53,104 bases of DNA from an uncultured Bacteroidales bacterium (lineage in GTDB: Bacteria > Bacteroidota > Bacteroidia > Bacteroidales > FEN-979), in the NCBI GenBank assembly GCA_903926565.1, contig CAIYJU010000206.1, forward strand, positions 1 to 53,104, in the 5' to 3' direction. The position numbers were made by a program, and so were the translations under genes. Positions 1-8,719 of this stretch are shown here, piece after piece (within the stretch, counting starts at the first letter, position 1; each line of letters begins with the position of its first letter). Under the pieces are notes generated by a model, which worked only from the letters and a program-made list of their open reading frames with translations, had not been told where the DNA came from and made no database searches.

Positions 1-37
1 GATTTTCAATATCATGCTGATTATAACTATTTCCTAT

Positions 38-45
38 TATCTTTG
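38..45 (+). promoter_or_regulatory. Candidate Bacteroidota -7 promoter element
   Basis: TATCTTTG matches the Bacteroidota TAnnTTTG -7 consensus exactly and lies about 108 bases before the first kinase gene at 153. No convincing TTG-type -33 element is seen at the expected spacing, so this is a candidate only. It would give a leader of about 100 bases and could drive the whole signalling cluster that follows on the same strand. Confidence 0.35.
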
Positions 46-152
46 CTATCAGGGTTATGAGTTAACAGTCTTGCCTCACAAGTGCAAATCGGTCTTTTAC
101 CCTGAACTAATACGCCTCGAGATACAGATATTTCAGTTAAAATCGCATTCAA

Positions 153-2261
153 ATGGCTACCCTGCCCGAACATACTGTTTCAAATGCAAACGACTCCGCA
201 GGTATCCGATTTACCGACCTTTTCAACCTTGATGAAATCCAGCGTCTGCAGGATCTGTTCTCCGACGCAACAGGTGTTGCTTCAATTATCACCCATCCTG
301 ACGGCACACCCATCACCCGGCCCAGCAACTTTTGCCGGTTATGCAGTGACATTATCCGGAAAACAGAAAAAGGCCTGTTAAACTGCTATCAGTCTGACGC
401 AATACTCGGGCGCCTCAGCTCTTCCGGTGCAGTCGTTCAGCCCTGTCTCAGCTCGGGCCTGTGGGATGCCGGCGCCGGCATAACCGTTGATGGTGTTCAT
501 ATTGCAAACTGGTTGATCGGGCAGATTCGGAATGAAGAACTGGATGAAGCCAGAATGATACAGTATGCTGAAGAAATCGGAGCAGACAGAAAAGATTTTG
601 TCGAAGCATTGAACGAGGTTCCTGTGATGTCTGCCAAACAATTCAGAAGAGTTTCAGACATGCTTTACACGTTTGCCAACGAACTATCGGAAAAAGCCTA
701 TAACAACCTGTTGCTGAAAAACCAAATTACACAAAAGATAACAGCAGAAGAACAATTTGTTGCACTGCATGATGACCTTAGAAGAAGTGAATTGTTTTTA
801 AAGGAAACTCAAAAAATTGCTCAGTTGGGCACCTATGTTTTAGAGATTAAAACCGGTAACTGGGCAAGTTCCGAAATCCTGGACAAAATTTTCGGAATTG
901 ATCCTGACTATGATAAATCTGTGGAGGGATGGCTATCCATCATTCATCCTGAATGGCAACAGCTTATGAACGACTATTTCATTAAAGAAGTTCTCGGTAA
1001 TAAAAGCAATTTTGACAAGGAATATAAAATTGTTCAGAATAAAAGTAAGGAAGTCAGGTGGGTTCATGGGTTAGGCGAATTGGTTTATGATGAAACAGGT
1101 CAGCCGGTAAAAATGATAGGAACGATCCGCGACATAACCAGGTATACTCAAACGCAGGAAACTATTACCATGCTGGCTCATGCGATACGCAGTATAAGCG
1201 AATGTGTAAGCATTACCGACATGGACGATCAGATCATCTTTGTCAACAGTGCTTTTTTGAAGACGTATCAATATAAAGAGCATGAACTACTTGGAAAATC
1301 AATCAGTTTGGTACGTTCACCAAATAACTCACCTGATCTTGTTAAAGAAATTCTTCCTGCAACACTTAACGGCAACTGGCATGGGGAACTGATGAACCAG
1401 CGAAAAGATGGTACTGAATTCCCTGTGTTCGTATCTTCCTCTGTGGTTCGGGATGAAAATAACATTCCCATTGCACTGATTGGTGTTTCGGAAAATATTA
1501 CTGCACGCAAAGAAACTGAAAATCAGATTATTAAACTGAATGAGGAGCTGGACCATCGGGTAAAACTGCGAACCGCTGAACTCGAGGCCGCAAATCACGA
1601 ATTAGAAACATTCTCCTACTCTGTGTCTCATGATTTGAAAGCGCCTTTGCGGCACATAAACGGGTTTATTGACCTTTTCATGGAAAAAAAATCCAGCAAT
1701 TTCACCGACGAAGAACTTGGATACCTGAAGACCATCTCAGATGCTGCCAAAGGAATGGGGCAACTGATCGATGCATTACTTTCCTTCTCAAGACTCAATT
1801 CTGCTGAACTTCATAAAACAAATATTGACTCATCAGTCATCGTGAAGGAAGTCATTAAATTCTTTGAACCGGAATTTCAAAACAGAAAAATTACTTTCCG
1901 GGTTGAGCAACTTCCTGATTCAAAAGGTGACGAAAGGCTGATGCGTCAGGTTTGGACCAACCTGATATCGAATGCGATAAAATACACCAGTAAGAAGCCC
2001 GAAGCAGTAATTGATATTGGCAGCATGGCAACCGTGGGTGAAATAACTTTTTTCATTAAAGACAACGGTGCAGGCTTTAACAAGAAATATGCAACCAAGC
2101 TCTTTGGCGTTTTCCAAAGGATGCATAAAACAAGTGATTTTGAGGGGATTGGGATTGGGTTAGCAAATGTCAACCGCATTGTCCGTCGCCATGGAGGAAC
2201 ATGCCGTGCAGAAAGTGAAGCCGGTATGGGAGCAACGTTTTACTTTAGTTTACCTGACTGA
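153..2261 (+). CDS. PocR-domain sensor histidine kinase
   Basis: This 702-residue kinase is predicted to be cytoplasmic: no signal peptide or membrane segment is visible. Residues about 19-190 form a PocR sensory domain, with its typical cysteines (C61, C64, C78, C98) and the glycine-rich loop near 105-123. Two PAS domains follow (about 215-330 and 335-450), then a short coiled coil. The phosphoacceptor helix contains SHDLKAPLR, with H493 as the predicted phosphorylated histidine. The ATPase domain shows NAIKYT, DNGAGF and GIGIGLA. The PocR family is named for the propanediol regulator of enterobacteria and is thought to bind small organic ligands; the ligand here is unknown. The gene starts the signalling cluster and ends three bases before the next hybrid kinase, so the two are probably cotranscribed. 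Confidence 0.9.
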   Translation: MATLPEHTVSNANDSAGIRFTDLFNLDEIQRLQDLFSDATGVASIITHPDGTPITRPSNFCRLCSDIIRKTEKGLLNCYQSDAILGRLSSSGAVVQPCLSSGLWDAGAGITVDGVHIANWLIGQIRNEELDEARMIQYAEEIGADRKDFVEALNEVPVMSAKQFRRVSDMLYTFANELSEKAYNNLLLKNQITQKITAEEQFVALHDDLRRSELFLKETQKIAQLGTYVLEIKTGNWASSEILDKIFGIDPDYDKSVEGWLSIIHPEWQQLMNDYFIKEVLGNKSNFDKEYKIVQNKSKEVRWVHGLGELVYDETGQPVKMIGTIRDITRYTQTQETITMLAHAIRSISECVSITDMDDQIIFVNSAFLKTYQYKEHELLGKSISLVRSPNNSPDLVKEILPATLNGNWHGELMNQRKDGTEFPVFVSSSVVRDENNIPIALIGVSENITARKETENQIIKLNEELDHRVKLRTAELEAANHELETFSYSVSHDLKAPLRHINGFIDLFMEKKSSNFTDEELGYLKTISDAAKGMGQLIDALLSFSRLNSAELHKTNIDSSVIVKEVIKFFEPEFQNRKITFRVEQLPDSKGDERLMRQVWTNLISNAIKYTSKKPEAVIDIGSMATVGEITFFIKDNGAGFNKKYATKLFGVFQRMHKTSDFEGIGIGLANVNRIVRRHGGTCRAESEAGMGATFYFSLPD

Positions 2262-2264
2262 CAA

Positions 2265-4586
2265 ATGGAAAACAAGATTAGCATTTTACACCTTGAAGAC
2301 CAGGCGGCCGATTCCTTACTGATAAAATCCATTATCAGCAAATGGTCGGATTCCTTTGATTATTATTTTGTTGATGATGAACCGGGTTTTATTCAGGCGC
2401 TGGAAGAGAAAAACATTGACCTTATCCTTTCAGATTTTGAAATCCCGGGTTATTCAGGATCCGATGCATTGCTTTTTGCTAAAAAACATTTTCCAAACAT
2501 CCCCTTTATTTTCGTCACTGGTAAAATGGGAGAAGATTCTGCCATTGAATCACTGTTAAACGGAGCCACGGATTATGTGATGAAATCCAAGCTGGAACGG
2601 CTGATTCCATCGATCAAGAGGGTACTTCATGAAACAGAATTGCTTAAAGCCCGCATTGTTGCTGACCAGGCACTAAGGGAAAGCGAGGAGCGATATCGTG
2701 GACTGCTCATGAACCTGGATGCCGGGGTTGTGGTTCATGCACCGGATACTTCCATTATCATGAGTAACCCCAAAGCTGCAGAGTTGCTTGGACTGAGTGA
2801 GCAGCAAATGCTGGGATTGGAAAGCATAAATCCGGTCTGGCATTTTCTTCATGAAGACGGTTCAATCATGCCACTTGAACGATATCCTGTAAACCAGATC
2901 CTTACTACTAAAAAACCGGTTAAAGACCTCAGGCTCGGCGTTAGCCGGCCTGAGACCAGTGATGTTGTATGGCTCACAGTCAATGGTTCACCGGTGTTCG
3001 ACGGTCAGAATGAACTGGTTGAAATTGTGATCAGCTTTCTCGACATAACTGAACGCAAACAAGCTGAGGACGAACTGCGTAAAGAACAAAACCTGATGGA
3101 AATTCTGATGGTCAACATCCCCGACCATCTCTATTTCAAAGACCTCAACAGCAGATTCCTGCGTATCAGTAAGTCAAACAATGAATCGTTTGGCCTTGCT
3201 GATTCTTCCGAAGCAATTGGAAAAACAGATTTTGATTTCTTTACCGAGGAACATGCCCTTGGCGCTTACCTGGATGAGCAGGAAATCATTCTTACTGGAA
3301 AACCAATTTTCAAAGAGGAGAAAGAAACATGGGCAGACCGGCCCGACACCTGGGCTTTTTCAACAAAAATGCCGTTGCGCGACCAGGAAGGAAAGATTAT
3401 TGGCACATTCGGAATCTCCAGGGATATCAGCGACCGGAAACATTTTGAAGAGGAATTACTTATTGCAAAAGAGAAAGCAGAAGCCAGCGATAAACTCAAA
3501 ACTGCATTTTTGCGCAACATCTCCCATGAAATCCGCACCCCCCTGAATGGCATTTTGGGTTTTGGCCTGCTGATGTCCGATCCTGATTTATCCGCGGAAG
3601 AGAAAGATGAATTTCTGATGATGGTAAATGAGAGCAGCGACAGGCTGATCAATACCATTGCCAATATCATGGATACTGCACTCATTGTAACAGGCAACCA
3701 GGAGGTCCGGTTAAAAAGCATCTCTCTTGACGAGATGCTCAGGGAGATAATGAACAAATTCCAGCATCAGTGTGTTCAGAAAAAATTAGTCTTTTCAGTA
3801 CAAAAACATCCCGAAATTGACGGTCTATTGTTCACTTCAGATCCTGAAATTTTGAATAAAGTGCTTAACCACCTCATTGGCAATGCAATTAAATTCACCA
3901 AAGAAGGATCCATCCAGGTTGTATGCACGATAAAGAAAAACGCGTTGGAGTTCACGGTCAGGGATTCCGGTATCGGGATACCAGCCGGGGTTCAGCAGCA
4001 AATTTTCGAGCATTTCATTCAGGGCGATGCTTCGAATACCCGCGACCATGAAGGAAGCGGCCTTGGCCTCTCCATTGCAAAAGGCCTGGTGAACTTACTT
4101 GAGGGCCGGATTTGGGTTGAATCAACCCTTAATGAGGGATCCTCTTTCATTTTCAGCGTGCCTGCTCAGGTGACTTACCCACAAACCGGCACGGCGCCGG
4201 CTATAAAAACGAACCCAACCGGAAAGCCTCTTGTGCTGGTAGCAGACGACGAAACTTCAAATTGTATTTTGTTAAAACTTATCCTCGAGAAAATGGGAAT
4301 TGAAGTAATTGTCGTTTCCGACGGACAACAGGCGGTGGAAGTATGCAGGAATAACAATGCCATAGTCTTGGTTTTTATGGATATGAAAATGCCTGTCATG
4401 GATGGATTCACCGCAACAAAAATGATCAAAAACTTTCGCCCGCAACTGCCCATCATTGCGCTTACCGCTTATGCCCTTGGCGGAGATGAAAAAAAAGCAC
4501 AGGATGCCGGGTGCGATGACTATCTGACAAAACCTTTGCGAAAAGAGCTCTTAACATATAAATTGTTACAGTATGGCATTGTATAA
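2265..4586 (+). CDS. Hybrid histidine kinase with receivers at both ends
   Basis: This 773-residue soluble protein has the order REC-PAS-PAS-HisKA-HATPase-REC. The N-terminal receiver (about 5-122) carries the predicted phospho-acceptor D57. PAS domains lie at about 141-265 and 275-392. The dimerisation helix has NISHEIRTPLNG with H421, and the ATPase domain shows NAIKFT, DSGIGI and GSGLGLS. The C-terminal receiver (about 650-773) has the expected acidic pair, a MDMKMP phosphorylation site and a lysine in TKPL. A receiver at each end fits a phosphorelay node that accepts phosphate from another kinase, perhaps the neighbouring PocR kinase, and passes it on. No output domain is attached. The start lies three bases after the preceding stop, which implies coupled expression. 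Confidence 0.9.
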   Translation: MENKISILHLEDQAADSLLIKSIISKWSDSFDYYFVDDEPGFIQALEEKNIDLILSDFEIPGYSGSDALLFAKKHFPNIPFIFVTGKMGEDSAIESLLNGATDYVMKSKLERLIPSIKRVLHETELLKARIVADQALRESEERYRGLLMNLDAGVVVHAPDTSIIMSNPKAAELLGLSEQQMLGLESINPVWHFLHEDGSIMPLERYPVNQILTTKKPVKDLRLGVSRPETSDVVWLTVNGSPVFDGQNELVEIVISFLDITERKQAEDELRKEQNLMEILMVNIPDHLYFKDLNSRFLRISKSNNESFGLADSSEAIGKTDFDFFTEEHALGAYLDEQEIILTGKPIFKEEKETWADRPDTWAFSTKMPLRDQEGKIIGTFGISRDISDRKHFEEELLIAKEKAEASDKLKTAFLRNISHEIRTPLNGILGFGLLMSDPDLSAEEKDEFLMMVNESSDRLINTIANIMDTALIVTGNQEVRLKSISLDEMLREIMNKFQHQCVQKKLVFSVQKHPEIDGLLFTSDPEILNKVLNHLIGNAIKFTKEGSIQVVCTIKKNALEFTVRDSGIGIPAGVQQQIFEHFIQGDASNTRDHEGSGLGLSIAKGLVNLLEGRIWVESTLNEGSSFIFSVPAQVTYPQTGTAPAIKTNPTGKPLVLVADDETSNCILLKLILEKMGIEVIVVSDGQQAVEVCRNNNAIVLVFMDMKMPVMDGFTATKMIKNFRPQLPIIALTAYALGGDEKKAQDAGCDDYLTKPLRKELLTYKLLQYGIV

Positions 4587-4632
4587 CATGTAAAATAAAC
4601 AGCACTCAGTCATATACCCAATCACATTGTAA

Positions 4633-5106
4633 ATGAGCACAGGCAACACTGAAATTTTCTGCTTTAAACTTGACAATAAGCAAATTGCGATCCCGCTGGC
4701 AAATGTTGACCAGGTTCTGATGGCAATGGCTGTGTTGCCTGTTCCTGATTCACCTCCGCTGATATACGGTTTGATCGACTACCATGGAAAGATCATACCG
4801 GTTATCAACCTGCGTTACAAATTAAAATTGCCTGAACAACCCATTCGCAGCAGTGATGTTTTTGTAATTGCCGACACTGCCCTGCGAAAAATTGCCATTG
4901 TTGCCGATGAAGCAAAAGGAGTGATCGTGCCGGCAACGAAGGATCTGGCAGCTGCCGCCGATATCGGTTCCGGGTTGAATGCCGAAGGATTTCTTCGTTG
5001 TGACGACGGAATCATCATTATTTATGATCTTGAAAAATTCCTTTCGGAGGAAGACAATATTTATCTTAATCAGATTATTGAAAATCAAACCATTGAACAT
5101 GAATAA
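4633..5106 (+). CDS. CheW-like chemosensory coupling protein (WspB/CheW type)
   Basis: This 157-residue protein is a single CheW domain, the SH3-like adaptor that links a chemoreceptor to the CheA kinase. The visible CheW signature includes FKLDNKQIAIPLANVDQVL near the N-terminus, GLIDYHGKIIPVINLR in the middle, and a C-terminal segment with ADEAKGV. Its stop overlaps the start of the CheR-like gene by eight bases, so translation is coupled. It is the first gene of a set in which CheW, CheR-TPR, a second CheW, receptor, CheA-REC and CheB follow one another. That makes it the likely WspB equivalent. Confidence 0.9.
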   Translation: MSTGNTEIFCFKLDNKQIAIPLANVDQVLMAMAVLPVPDSPPLIYGLIDYHGKIIPVINLRYKLKLPEQPIRSSDVFVIADTALRKIAIVADEAKGVIVPATKDLAAAADIGSGLNAEGFLRCDDGIIIIYDLEKFLSEEDNIYLNQIIENQTIEHE

Positions 5107-6583
5107 TATCATACCTGCTGATATTTTACATGAAACGAATGGCATCGTGGCCAGGCGGTTGGGTTGTGACTATCCGGAAAACAGACTGGATGACCTGGAA
5201 AGGGGAATCCTCGCGATGGCCCGTGAATATGGCATTAAAGATTCCACTGAAGGTATCATCAAATGGTTGTCAGATTTCACCTGGGGAACTACGGAATTGA
5301 ACACCCTTGCTACCTTTTTAACTGTCGGAGAAACTTACTTTTTTCGGGAGAAAGCAGGACTGGATATCTTCAGGAAACATATCATCCCCGGGTTAATATG
5401 CAAGCGCCGGTATAAAGATCAATATTTACGAATCTGGAGCGCCGGGTGCTGTACAGGCGAAGAGCCTTATACCCTTGCTATCCTGCTGAGCGAGATGATC
5501 CCCGATGTTGAGAATTGGAACATCACCATCCTCGCTACAGATATAAACAATATTTTTCTTGAAAAAGCAAAAGCCGGTATCTATTCACCGTGGTCTTTTC
5601 GTGAAACGTCTCAATTGATTAAAAAACAATACTTTAACAATTCAGGTAAAAACTTCGAGATCACCCCCCGGATCAGGGAAATGGTCACGTTTAGCCAGCT
5701 TAACCTGGCCGACGAGCAATATCCGTCGGAAGTAACCAATACCATGAATATGGATGTTATCTTCTGCCGTAATGTTTTAATGTATTTCAACCCGGATCAG
5801 CTGAGGTTGGCAACCAGGCGCTTAAATGCTTCCCTGGTTGAATCAGGATGGCTCATTACCAGTGCAGTAGAACTAAACGATGACTTTTTCCACGATTTTA
5901 CCGGCACCCCGTTTGAACAGGGAATTTTTTATCAAAAGAGACCTGGGAAAAAGGAAATATCTGCACCCTATATAGCCAAAGACCATTTACAAGGCTCGGT
6001 GAATCCCGGAAAGACGGTTACCGGCAGGTTAACGAAACAATACAATACCTCACCGATTAAGCGAGGACTTTTCATATCACCAGGGAAGGTGCATGCGAAG
6101 GAAAATTTAACACTTGAAACAGTTCAGCTTCTTTTTGATAACGGCCGCTATTCCACATGCATTGAAAAATGCATGCAGTTGCTAACCATTAACTCATTCG
6201 TAACCCGATCATTGACCCTAATAGTGAAATGTTACGCAAACCTTGGAAAGTTACCGGAAGCACACCACTGGGGAGAAAAGCTGCTTCAGCAGGATGGCAT
6301 CGATGCAGCGGCTTATTACCTTGTTGCCAGCATCCTGGTGGAAAGCAATGAGCACGAATTGGCACAACAAACCCTGAAAAAGGCACTCTACCTCGATCCT
6401 CACCATGTTTTATCCCATTTTTTATTAGGGAACATCCTGTATCGCCAGGATAAAAAAAATCTTGCATCAAAGCATTTCCGAAACGTGAGAGAACTGCTTG
6501 CCACATTTGAAAAAGATGAAATGGTGCCCGGGTCTGACGGACTTACTGCCGGGAGAATGATTGAGTTTACTGAACGTATCTAG
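5099..6583 (+). CDS. CheR-type receptor methyltransferase with C-terminal TPR repeats (WspC-like)
   Basis: The gene encodes 494 residues from the ATG at 5099, which overlaps the end of cheW. An in-frame extension to 4979 is open but lies inside cheW and lacks homology. The protein methylates glutamates of the chemoreceptor using S-adenosylmethionine. The SAM-binding motif IWSAGCCTGEEPYTLA, the segment ATDINNIFLEKA and the motif IFCRNVLMYF are classic CheR signatures. The last 150 residues or so contain tetratricopeptide repeats, for example around AAAYYLVASIL and HFLLGNILYRQ. A CheR-TPR fusion next to two cheW genes is the WspC architecture. The TPR part probably docks to a partner protein. 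Confidence 0.9.
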   Translation: MNNIIPADILHETNGIVARRLGCDYPENRLDDLERGILAMAREYGIKDSTEGIIKWLSDFTWGTTELNTLATFLTVGETYFFREKAGLDIFRKHIIPGLICKRRYKDQYLRIWSAGCCTGEEPYTLAILLSEMIPDVENWNITILATDINNIFLEKAKAGIYSPWSFRETSQLIKKQYFNNSGKNFEITPRIREMVTFSQLNLADEQYPSEVTNTMNMDVIFCRNVLMYFNPDQLRLATRRLNASLVESGWLITSAVELNDDFFHDFTGTPFEQGIFYQKRPGKKEISAPYIAKDHLQGSVNPGKTVTGRLTKQYNTSPIKRGLFISPGKVHAKENLTLETVQLLFDNGRYSTCIEKCMQLLTINSFVTRSLTLIVKCYANLGKLPEAHHWGEKLLQQDGIDAAAYYLVASILVESNEHELAQQTLKKALYLDPHHVLSHFLLGNILYRQDKKNLASKHFRNVRELLATFEKDEMVPGSDGLTAGRMIEFTERI

Positions 6584-6618
6584 TACATTACCCCCAAACG
6601 TCAGTCCTGGGCCACAAA

Positions 6619-6673
6619 ACCCCAGACTTCAGTCTGGGGTAACAAAAAAAACTCAGACTTCAGTCTGGGGTAA
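6619..6673. repeat. Paired palindromic repeat between cheR and cheW
   Basis: Bases 6619-6640 form a perfect inverted repeat, a 10-bp stem ACCCCAGACT/AGTCTGGGGT around a 2-base centre. The 20-base segment starting CAGACTTCAGTC at 6623-6642 is repeated exactly at 6654-6673, 31 bases on, and a weaker half copy lies near 6599-6610. The pair fills the 100-base gap between two chemotaxis genes. It looks like a REP-type dispersed element or transcript hairpin, not an operator. Whether other copies exist in the genome cannot be seen from this window. Confidence 0.75.
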
Positions 6674-6683
6674 AACCAACCTG

Positions 6684-7196
6684 ATGAAAAACGAAGATCA
6701 GATCCTCCGGCAACGCGCAATAAAAGTCGCGGGTATCCCGAAAGAAACAACTTCCAAAGAAGAGACGCTCCGGGTTGTTGAATTCATGCTGATTCCTGAA
6801 AAGTACTGCATTGACAGTTCTTATGTAACTGAAGTTCTGCCGCTGAAGGAGATCACAACGATCCCGGGAACTCCACAATTTGTAATGGGGGTTATGAATG
6901 CCAGGGGAAAAATCATCTCCATTGTTAACCTCAAATCCTTCTTGAATTTAAAGGAATCCGGAATCACTGAACTAAATAAAATAATTGTCGTAAAACACGG
7001 TAAAATGGAATTTGGGATTGTTGCCGATGCGATTAACGGAACACACGAATTACCGCTGTCAGGGCTGAGCCCCCCGCCTGTTACCATTCATGGCATTGGC
7101 GCTGAATATATTAAGGGTGTTACAACGGAAGGGCTGATTCTGCTTGAAATTTCTGCAATCCTGTCCAGTGAATCAATCATTGTCAACCAAAAATAA
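6684..7196 (+). CDS. Second CheW-like coupling protein (WspD type)
   Basis: This 170-residue protein has a CheW domain covering about residues 30-165. Recognisable parts are [18 protein letters not shown], the central segment with [15 protein letters not shown], and [11 protein letters not shown] place the start at the ATG at 6684. A TTG-initiated extension from 6561 is open, but its extra 41 residues are encoded by the palindromic repeat and overlap cheR, so they are unlikely to be made. About 30 residues precede the domain and are mostly charged. Two CheW proteins flanking a CheR-TPR gene recall wspB-wspC-wspD. The stop is 20 bases before the receptor gene. Confidence 0.88.
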   Translation: MKNEDQILRQRAIKVAGIPKETTSKEETLRVVEFMLIPEKYCIDSSYVTEVLPLKEITTIPGTPQFVMGVMNARGKIISIVNLKSFLNLKESGITELNKIIVVKHGKMEFGIVADAINGTHELPLSGLSPPPVTIHGIGAEYIKGVTTEGLILLEISAILSSESIIVNQK

Positions 7197-7216
7197 TCAA
7201 TAAAAGGAGAGAAAAC

Positions 7217-8710
7217 ATGAAATCTGCAACTCGTTATAATACCCGTACCAAACTTTTTCTTGGTTTTGGTCTGATCATTACAGGGCTTCTCGCGATCGTG
7301 ATTGTGACCTATATCAATATGAACAGCCTGAGACAAACGGAAGTTGAAATTGGAAACTCATATGAAATCACCCAGCATTTAATACAGATACGATCGGATG
7401 AGAACCGGATGAGGGCCCTGATGCTGGAGCTAATTCTCAATAAGGATGAAGCCAAAGCAAGAAAACTGGAGAAATCCGTACAGGAAAAAGTAGATTCAGT
7501 TGCGCAATTTATTGCTGATATGAGATTAAAAATCAGGCCATTCAAGGCAGATATTCCAAAATTTGATGATATGGTTGGGGAGCTCAATGCATATGGCGAA
7601 TTACGTACCGAACTATTGGTTCTCATTAAATCGGGCAAAAATGAGGAGGCTGTCGCATTCTTATTCGCAACCCTGGACCCAAAGTGGGACATTGCCAGGC
7701 AACACATTTATGATTTACAAATTGCCCAGGATAAACACCGTGAAATTAACCGTGAAATCGCTGACAAAGCATCGGGTTTTGAAACAATAACACTGATCAC
7801 CATGGGAATTGGGGTGCTACTGCTCTCGCTCGTTATTGTCACCTGGATGTTTACCATGCTCCGTAAAATTTTCTCCGAGATCAACAACAGTGTGACAGTT
7901 TTGGGAACCTCTGCTGCTGAGATCCTTACAACGGTTACCGAGGTTTCCACCGGTGCCACTGAAACTGCTACGTCAGTTTCTGAGACTGCCACAACAGTTG
8001 AAGAAATCCGGCAGACAGCCATGCTGGCCACCCAAAAGGCGCAATCGGTGCTCCAAAGTTCACAAAGGGCGTCTGAAGCCGCTGAAAACGGAAAGGATTC
8101 AGTACTTCAGACCATCGAAGGAATGAAAAGGATCGACCAGCAGATGTCTTTGATTGCCGACACCATTGTGAAGCTTTCTGAACAAAACAGGTCGATTGGA
8201 GAAATTACCTCAACAGTGAACGATATTGCCGACCAGTCGAATCTTTTGGCAGTCAATGCAGCCATTGAAGCTGCGAAGGCAGGTGAACAGGGGCGTGGAT
8301 TTGCAGTGGTCGCCCAGGAAATACGCAGCTTGTCTGAACAATCAAAACAAGCCACAACCCAGGTTAAGGCGATTTTGAACGAAGTTCAGAAAGCCGTTAA
8401 CCAGGCGGTCATGGCCACAGAACAAGGGTCGAAAGCCGTGGAGAACGGCAGCAACCTCGCAATGCAAAGCGGTGAAATGATAGAGACTCTTGCCAACAGT
8501 GTAGATGAAGCTGCACAGTCGGTAATACAGATATCATCGTCGATTCAGCAGCAGATGACCGGCATGGACCAGATCGTTCCCGCACTCGGCAACATTAAGC
8601 AAGCCAGTGAACAAAATGTGATCGGGATTAAACAAACCCAAACTGCTGCGCATAACCTCAATGAACTGGGACAGAATCTGAAAAAAATCGTAGAGAAGTT
8701 CACCATCTGA
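7217..8710 (+). CDS. Methyl-accepting chemotaxis protein (WspA-like)
   Basis: This 497-residue receptor has a first membrane helix at about 13-33, a periplasmic helical-bundle sensor of roughly 155 residues resembling 4HB-type domains, and a second membrane helix at about 190-213. A long cytoplasmic coiled-coil signalling domain follows. The conserved hairpin tip that contacts CheA and CheW is seen around [20 protein letters not shown], followed by [15 protein letters not shown]. No clear HAMP domain separates the second membrane helix from the signalling helices. There is no C-terminal pentapeptide tether for CheR or CheB. The start is supported by a strong ribosome site, AAGGAG at 7204-7209, seven bases upstream. 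It is the only chemoreceptor in the window and the likely input of the neighbouring CheA. Confidence 0.93.
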   Translation: MKSATRYNTRTKLFLGFGLIITGLLAIVIVTYINMNSLRQTEVEIGNSYEITQHLIQIRSDENRMRALMLELILNKDEAKARKLEKSVQEKVDSVAQFIADMRLKIRPFKADIPKFDDMVGELNAYGELRTELLVLIKSGKNEEAVAFLFATLDPKWDIARQHIYDLQIAQDKHREINREIADKASGFETITLITMGIGVLLLSLVIVTWMFTMLRKIFSEINNSVTVLGTSAAEILTTVTEVSTGATETATSVSETATTVEEIRQTAMLATQKAQSVLQSSQRASEAAENGKDSVLQTIEGMKRIDQQMSLIADTIVKLSEQNRSIGEITSTVNDIADQSNLLAVNAAIEAAKAGEQGRGFAVVAQEIRSLSEQSKQATTQVKAILNEVQKAVNQAVMATEQGSKAVENGSNLAMQSGEMIETLANSVDEAAQSVIQISSSIQQQMTGMDQIVPALGNIKQASEQNVIGIKQTQTAAHNLNELGQNLKKIVEKFTI

Positions 8711-8719
8711 TAAAAGACC

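Noticed and set aside
14..232. Small open frame at the left edge
   Set aside because: It overlaps the PocR kinase in another frame, has no recognisable domain, and contains the candidate promoter.
6561..6683. TTG-initiated N-terminal extension of the second CheW
   Set aside because: It overlaps the end of cheR and is encoded by the palindromic repeat; the ATG at 6684 gives a normal CheW length.
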